Shown: positions 33,400 through 64,000 of the stretch, piece by piece
Numbering within the stretch: position 1 is the stretch's first letter
Layout of the letters: each line of letters begins with the position of its first letter
DNA from: Corydoras sp. C115
Taxonomy: Eukaryota; Chordata; Actinopteri; Siluriformes; Callichthyidae
Reading direction: 5' to 3'
NCBI GenBank assembly: GCA_019802505.1
Contig: JAFMOC010000084.1
Coordinates: forward strand, 1-64,000
Length of the DNA: 64,000 nucleotides
Made by a program: the position numbers and the translations under genes
Notes under the pieces: generated by a model
Databases searched by the model: none
What the model was told of the DNA's origin: nothing
Seen by the model: only the letters and a program-made list of their open reading frames with translations

Positions 33400-33660
33400 A
33401 AAAAAAATCCTTTGTTCCGAGATGGCTCTCGGAACAAAGGATCTCCTGAGTCCGTCTGTAGAGCAGCTCAGTGACAGCACCCTGCCACTAAATGTGCTCC
33501 GTTGGTCCATAATGATGGTATGCAGTGGGTGACCATCATCATCCATGATGGAGCGCAGCTTGTTTAGTGTTCTCCTTTCTGCCCTATTACCCCTGCCAGC
33601 TTGTCTTTCAATTGGAGGGGCTGGATGGAGGTAAAGGTGCTGGAGAAATAAAAAAAAACA
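33400..33660 (-). mobile_element. LINE fragment with a short hairpin
   Basis: 33425-33640 (ctgagtccgtctgtagagca..., ggagcgcagcttgtttag) is a fish LINE segment in reverse. It begins with a perfect hairpin, atcctttgttccgaga/tctcggaacaaaggat (33407-33444). Confidence 0.55.
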
Positions 33661-33893
33661 TGACTCTTACAGCCTTACCACCAACATCCAGATGCAAGTG
33701 GATCCAATGGAGGAAGAACAGGACAGCATCCACCACTATGCTCAAAAATAAAGATATATATATATTTCTGCCTCTGATACATCTCATTTTTTAGTATGTT
33801 AAGGAAAAATCTTTATTTTGACAAGAACAAGATCTACAAGGAATTTTTTTTGATGCACAAACTAGTGAGAAAAATAAGTCGTGACAAGATTTA

Positions 33894-34607
33894 TTCATTC
33901 ATTCATTATCTCCCGCTTTATCCTCTATTAGGGTCGCGGTGGGGTTCCCCATGCCCATCCAGGGGAGAACGTTTCAGGCGCTGGGCAGATACACCCAGGA
34001 CAGGGCGCCAATCCATCGCTGGGTACACACTCACTCACACACTCAAACACACTCTATATGGGGCAATTTAGAGAACTCAATTGACTTGATCCATGTTTTT
34101 GGACTGTGGGAGGAAACCGGAGAACCCGGAGGAAACCCACGCAGACACGGGGAGAACATGGAAACTCCACCCAGATGGGGATTCGAACCGGGAATCCCCA
34201 GCACTGAGAGGAGAACATGCTAACCACTAAGCCACCGTGTCACCCTTATTCCAAAAATGTAATATCATATCTTATAATTTTCCGCTTTATCCTCTATTAG
34301 GGTCGCGGTGGGGTTCCCCATGCCCATCCAGGGGAGAACGTCTCGGGCGCTGGGCAGATACACCCAGGACAGGGCGCCAATCCATCGCTGGGCACACACT
34401 CACACACTCAAACACACTCTATATGGGGCAATTTGGAGAACTCAATTGACTTGATCCATGTTTTTGGACTGTGGGAGGAAACCGGAGAACCCGGAGGAAA
34501 CCCACGCGGACACGGGGAGAACATGGAAACTCCACCCAGATGGGGATTCGAACCAGGAATCCCTAGCGCTGAGAGGAGAACATGCTAACCACTAAGCCAC
34601 CGCGCCT
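33894..34607 (-). mobile_element. Composite of two SINEs inserted as one unit
   Basis: Two minus-strand copies (33894-34238 and 34283-34607) are joined by a 44-base linker. The pair is flanked by a single perfect 13-bp duplication gtgacaagattta (33881-33893 and 34608-34620). The same copy-linker-copy arrangement occurs at 16351-16968. Confidence 0.92.
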
Positions 34608-34695
34608 GTGACAAGATTTAATAACACGTATATCAAAATAATAACACAGATCCTCTCTAGAATTCCATAATAAATGGAAAAATCGACTGTTTTTG

Positions 34696-35040
34696 TACAA
34701 ATAGAAAATCAAAAAATAGTGTCCATAATGGACAAACACGTGATAAGCTGCTTTGTGACAATGTACTATTATAAAAAGCGCTATATAAATAAATAACTTA
34801 AACAGGTGTGTGTTATTGTCAATAATGTCACTGCTGGAAAAACAGCCAACATGCCAATCACAGAGAGAGAAAAAAACGATTGCAAAGGCAGATTTTTAAA
34901 AAAATATCTTTCAGCCCTATTTGAAAACACCAAACAGAAATACTGTGGAATTATATAATAAAGGATGTTGTTGTTGTTGTTGTTGTTGTAGAAATAGAAA
35001 ATCAAAAATAGTGTCCATAATGTACAAACACGTGATTAAA
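34696..35040. repeat. Duplicated segment bracketed by a 40-base direct repeat
   Basis: aaatagaaaatcaaaaa followed by tagtgtccataatg(g/t)ac and aaacacgtgat occurs at 34699-34741 and 34990-35033. Between them lies the copy of 32165-32390, ending in (TTG)n. Confidence 0.85.
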
Positions 35041-35131
35041 TTTTTTTTTTTTTTAAACGTTGTGTGAATAATAAAAAAAAAACATAGAGAAATGTAAATG
35101 CGTTTAATAATTACTATATGAAAACATTATG

Positions 35132-35442
35132 CAACACGGTGGCTTAGTGGTTCAGCACGTTCTCCTCTCAGCGCTAGGGATTCCCGGTTCGAATCCCCAT
35201 CTGGGTGGGTTTCCTCCGGGTTCTCCGGTTTCCTCCCACAGTCCAAAAACATGGATCAAGTCAATTGAGTTCTCCAAATTGCCCCATATAGAGTGTGTCT
35301 GTGTGAGTGAGTGTGTGCCCAGCGATGGATTGGCGCCCTGTCCTGGGTCTTTCTGCCCAGCGCCCAAGACGTTCTCCCCTGGATGGGCATGGGGAACCCC
35401 ACCGCGACCCTAATAGAGGATAAAGCGGGAGATAATGAATGA
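35132..35442 (+). mobile_element. SINE copy with internal deletion
   Basis: It lacks the agtttccatgttctccccg segment between B-box and core. It is followed by aacattatg, which also precedes it, and then by a second SINE. Confidence 0.9.
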
Positions 35443-35452
35443 ATGAACATTA

Positions 35453-35810
35453 TGTGGCACGGTGGCTTAGTGGTTTAGCACGTTCTCCTCTCAGCGCTAG
35501 GGATTCCCGGTTCGAATCCCCATCTGGGTGGAGTTTCCATGTTCTCCCCGTGTCCGCGTGGGTTTCCTCCGGGTTCTCCGGTTTCCTCCCACAGTCCAAA
35601 AACATGGATCAAGTCAATTGAGTTCTCAAAATTGCCCCATATAGAGTGTGTCTGTGTGAGTGAGTGTGTGCCCAGCGATGGATTGGCGCCCTGTCCTGGG
35701 TGTATCTGCCCAGCGCCCGAGACGTTCTCCCCTGGATGGGCATGGGGAACCCCCCCCCACGACCCTAATAGAGGATAAAGCGGGAGATAATGAATGAAGG
35801 AATGAATCAA
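35453..35810 (+). mobile_element. SINE copy, representative full-length V-SINE-like element
   Basis: The best example of the dominant family. The tRNA-like head has A-box TGGCTTAGTGG and B-box GGTTCGAATCC. A core with gtgggtttcctccgggttc and ggtttcctcccacagtcc is the conserved V-SINE domain. Then come ccccatatagagtgtgtctg, ttggcgccctgtcctggg and a 3' end with gaccctaatagaggataaag, and (gaat)n. About 60 copies or fragments occur in the window. It is a non-autonomous Pol III retroposon, presumably using a LINE with the same 3' end. Confidence 0.93.
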
Positions 35811-35819
35811 TCAAAACAT

Positions 35820-36965
35820 TACAAAGATGTTTTATGGAGGCTCCACAAACTTTTGATCACGTAAAGGCCAATCAAAGCCTTTAGATGAGAATTAAAACCC
35901 AGCAACAGCACAAAGGCTGACCAATCACAAAACAGCCAGCCTGCGTCCCAAACACAATTACCTCCCCTACACCCTACGTACTTTTAAGTGAGTGCGTCGT
36001 ATCTTTTCTCATAATGGACGCGTTGCTTTGTGAGTTACATTTATATTAACATTACATTAACATTACATTAACATAGGTTTTTTTTAAATGTACTTTAATA
36101 GTGTTTTTGGACCTCAGGATTAATTACGCACTTATTCGGGATGCGTTCCAAATTCCAATCGTTCTAAATATAAGAGCAAACGAGTGTTCTGACTGTTCTG
36201 ATATAACTCTTCGGACAACAAGGAGACAAATCGGACATTTTATTTAAAAAAATAATAAAATAAAACAATACAGAAATGCAATCCCTTCACGTAACGAACT
36301 ACATTGTAAACATTGTCGGAATGTGTAATTAAATACGGCTGGCGGGGGGGGGCGCTGTTGAGGGAGGTAAATAAACGCCGAGTGGTGGCCGCGTTCTAAA
36401 TCGCTTGCGAGGGCGCTAGAAAGCAAACAAGTCGGCCGCGTCATCTTCATTACCAGGGCACTACTTTCGAAGGGCGCCGGTTGGGAATTGTAATGCGGCC
36501 ACGATCGTATGCCCATCACTGCCATAACAGAAGGCTGCTCAGGGGATCTCTGTGATGGGGTTCTTGTGAAAGGAGGAACTTGAAGATTGTTTCCAAATTC
36601 GCCACAGACGAGTGTGGATTATTAATTAGAATTAACGACTATTAATTCCCCTTTGCACAAATGTCGGTCGACACGACGGCGGAGGGAGTAAACAGGCGTT
36701 AGCTCGCGCTAATCTTAACTTAGGGAACGGTTTTCAACACGTTCTTTTTTTTTTTAACGCTGACCTGCGTCTGGACTTCTAATTCGGTTAGTTCCTCGGC
36801 TGGAAACGTTCTCCAGGATGGTTAGTTGAGGCTCCGTGAGGGAGAATGTGGAGCGTGAGGCAAATTACACCGAACTCGAGCTGTCCGATGCTTCTAACGT
36901 TTCCGTCCACGATTTCAAAGCCGACCCCGGATTTCTGAGGCGATTTCTGGCTTTCTGACACCAAG
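35820..36965 (+). promoter_or_regulatory. sidt2: sidt2 upstream/promoter region and 5' UTR
   Basis: This is the longest stretch around the gene without a SINE or hAT copy, and it is CpG-richer than its surroundings (36340-36960). A TACAATTCCCA core on the minus strand (about 36491-36501) resembles a ZNF143-type site. Short upstream ORFs begin at 36818 and 36846 and stop before the main ATG. The transcription start is unknown, and 36350-36530 may itself be an old repeat. Confidence 0.45.
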
Positions 36966-61927
<24,962 letters not shown>

Positions 61928-61959
61928 GTAACCAGCCATTTGGCTACTAAAATCTGTAA

Positions 61960-62225
61960 AATGCAGCCATGGGCTTGTGGTTAAGAAACCAGCCTTGTGA
62001 CCTGAAGGTCCCCCGGTTCGATTCCCAGTCCGCCCCAAATACCATGGCTAAAGTGCCCTTGGGCAAGGCACCTGACCCCAATTGCTCCCCAGGCACCGTA
62101 TTCAAAGCTGCTCATCGCTACAGGCACGTGTGCTTACTTCACCAGTGTGTGTGTATATGTGTGTTTCACTGCACGGATGGGTTACATGTGGAGGATAAAT
62201 TCCTCTGTGTTTACGCACAGTAGAC
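61960..62225 (+). mobile_element. tRNA-derived SINE of a second family
   Basis: The head gggcttgtggttaagaaacc and ggttcgattccc are A-box/B-box-like, followed by gtgcccttgggcaaggcacc, aattgctccccaggcacc and a GT-rich tail. It lies 33 bases after sidt2 exon 10. Confidence 0.75.
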
Positions 62226-62284
62226 AATATAAATCACTTTATCACTTATTACATGATTTCACGTTAAATAATCATGGTTATTAC

Positions 62285-62702
62285 TAGGGGTGTCTTCAAC
62301 TAAGGATTTTCATAGTCGAATCTGATTCGTCAGATTTTCCCTATAGTCGACTGATGGTCGAATCAGTTAAAATTTCACCACAAGATGGCGCTATAAGCGG
62401 GGTTTTTAAAAAAGATTTTTTTTTATATATATATATTTTACTTGCTTTATTAATGTGTAGCCTATTGTTAAAGCGCACACATCATTTAAAAAAAAAAAGT
62501 TACAGAAATTAGGATGATTTTATTTGACAAAAGGCTATATATATAACGAAAACAAAGACATTTCATGTAAAAAACTAATGCTTAGCAGCAGCCATGGGTG
62601 CCCCCATGTGGTCAAAATGGTACATTCGACTATGAGGTTCATAGTCGACTACGGTTCTCCGAATCGAATCGTCGAATCAGCGAATATTGCAGCTCACCCC
62701 TA
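62285..62702 (+). mobile_element. hAT MITE (family A), intact
   Basis: Flanks gttattac (62277-62284) and gaaattac (62703-62710) match 6 of 8. Its interior resembles the 54370-54490 segment of the nested copy (ttaatgtgtagcctattg). Confidence 0.9.
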
Positions 62703-62739
62703 GAAATTACATGATTATTATGTTCATATAAACTATACA

Positions 62740-63085
62740 GGGTGGCACGGTGGCTTAGTGGTTAGCATGTTCTCCTCTCAGCACTAGGGATACCCAGTTC
62801 GAATCCCCATCTGGGTGGAGTTTCCATGTTCGCCCCGTGTCCGCGTGGGTTTCCTCCAGGTTCTCCGGTTTCCTCCCACAGTCCAAAAACATGGATCAAG
62901 GTCAATTGAGTTCTCCAAATTGCCCCATATAGAGTGTGTGTGAGTGAGTGTGTTCCCAGTGATACATTGGCGCCCTGTCCTGGGTGTATCTGCCCAGCGC
63001 CCGAAACGTTCTCCCCTGGGCATGGGGAACCCCCCGCGACCCTAGTAGAGGATAAAGCGGAAGATAATGGATGGATGGATAAACT
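62740..63085 (+). mobile_element. SINE copy, full length
   Basis: Flanked by ataaactata (62728-62737) and ataaactata (63080-63089). The B-box is slightly altered (agttcgaatcc). Confidence 0.92.
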
Positions 63086-63189
63086 ATAAATGTGCATTAA
63101 GGTTAATAGTTTGCAGATGTTGGCCCTCAAGTTACAGAAAATCCAGGATTTAATATAATTATGCAGGATGAGAAATCACAGTATTATTC

Positions 63190-63720
63190 ATTTGTTATCT
63201 TCTGCTTAATCCTCTACTTGCGTCTCAAGGGGTTCCCATGCCCATCCAGTGGAGAACATTTTGGGCAATGGGCAGATAGACCCAGGACAGGGCACCACTG
63301 GGCACATTCACTCACACACACACAAATACACTCTATATGGGGCAATTAAGAGCATTCAATTTGCATTTTGGTCATTTAGCAGACGCATTTATCTAAAGCA
63401 ACTTACAAGTATCGAAACTTGATGGCTGTGGTCAGAACACGGGGCAGCATCCTTGAAGCATCGAGGGTCCACATTGGTTGTTCTTCAGTGAACATGTGGT
63501 TTGAACCCTCAACCTTTCACTGAACCCTCAAACCCCATCCACTGAGCTACCAAAGTTTTCCTTGAATCCATTTTTTGGATTGTGGGAGGAAACAGGAGAA
63601 CCTGAAGGAAACCCATTCGGACATGGGTAGAACATGGAAACTCCATCCAGATTGGGATTCGAACCTAAATCCCCAGTGCTGAGATGAGAACATGCTAACC
63701 AGTAAGCCACCTTGTTGCCC
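63190..63720 (-). mobile_element. SINE split by a tRNA-derived SINE
   Basis: The outer minus-strand SINE (63190-63360 and 63560-63720) is interrupted by a copy of the tRNA-derived unit (63362-63555: tttggtcatttagcagacgc, gaaccctcaacctttcac, tgagctacc). 63721-64000 shows nothing recognisable. Confidence 0.75.
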
Positions 63721-64000
63721 TCACAGCATTATTGATACGATGGGGGGGCAATGTGAAAGTAGGGGTCTGCGTCATCATTTTTGGAAATCCAAGAAAATCT
63801 CAGAACTTTAATTATCCACATTATGACCGAGATTATTTGTCTTTAAATGCAGAGATCTTTAATTGTTTTTGAAAGTTAATTTCCTTAGTAAGGATACCTT
63901 TTTTTAATGTCCTTATTTCACCTTTTTTGTCTGTTTTTGCCCCCTGCGGCGTTATAATGTGCATTTTGTGTGTCTTCCTCTTCTACTTGTGTTGACATCA

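Noticed and set aside
35475..35810. Recurrent 60-140-codon frames containing PGSPVSSHSPKTWIKSIEFS or similar
   Set aside because: The same peptide appears dozens of times because every copy of the SINE is open in some frames. It is non-coding retroposon sequence.
36244..36525. 93-codon minus-strand frame at the sidt2 promoter as a divergent gene
   Set aside because: No domain or splice support, and the region looks like promoter/CpG-rich sequence or an old repeat.

Overview
The window is repeat-saturated vertebrate DNA, almost certainly from a ray-finned (teleost) fish. The two real genes are split into short exons with GT-AG introns. They encode vertebrate-type proteins: a TRPM8 channel-associated factor (TCAF/FAM115 family) and a SID1 transmembrane family protein closest to SIDT2. 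The rest is dominated by fish-type mobile DNA. The tRNA-headed SINE and the tRNA-like tandem repeats suggest an ostariophysan such as a catfish or characin, but that placement is only a guess.

Layout. 1-21,150 holds no exon I can support. It is a mosaic of Charlie-like hAT copies, a complete solo LTR (211-1328), an L2-type LINE broken by a hAT MITE, dozens of SINE copies and a roughly 1.45-kb array of a 31-bp minisatellite (17.97-19.42 kb). 21,151-30,321 (+) carries the last six exons of the TCAF-like gene. Every exon phase is consistent, and the N-terminal exons lie further upstream. 30,322-36,965 is intergenic, with repeats and then a GC-richer promoter-like stretch. 36,966 to beyond 61,927 (+) carries the first ten coding exons of sidt2, which runs off the right edge; its introns are bloated with transposons. 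One sidt2 exon (50,845-50,945) is one base short of the reading frame, either an assembly indel or a real lesion.

Mobile elements. The commonest is a V-SINE-like tRNA-derived SINE of about 340 bp, with about 60 full or partial copies in both orientations. Next is a hAT-type MITE of about 0.4 kb (12 copies, most with 8-bp target duplications and TAGGGGTG...CACCCCTA ends). There are also two copies of a larger non-autonomous hAT with TAGGGCTGCAA ends, a pogo-like element with a recognisable DDE transposase C-terminus, Tc1-like remnants, L2 3' ends, gypsy-like LTRs, and a tRNA-derived sequence tandemly amplified in sidt2 intron 1.

The two genes are in the same orientation about 6.6 kb apart. 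Nothing in the sequence shows a functional link between them. TCAF-family proteins act on a plasma-membrane ion channel, and SIDT2 is a lysosomal/plasma-membrane protein implicated in RNA and lipid handling. The most unusual structures are a two-SINE composite flanked by one 13-bp target duplication and present at two loci, an inverted-duplicated mRNA-like fragment in a TCAF intron, and a protein-coding fragment captured inside a hAT MITE that is itself nested in a pogo element.
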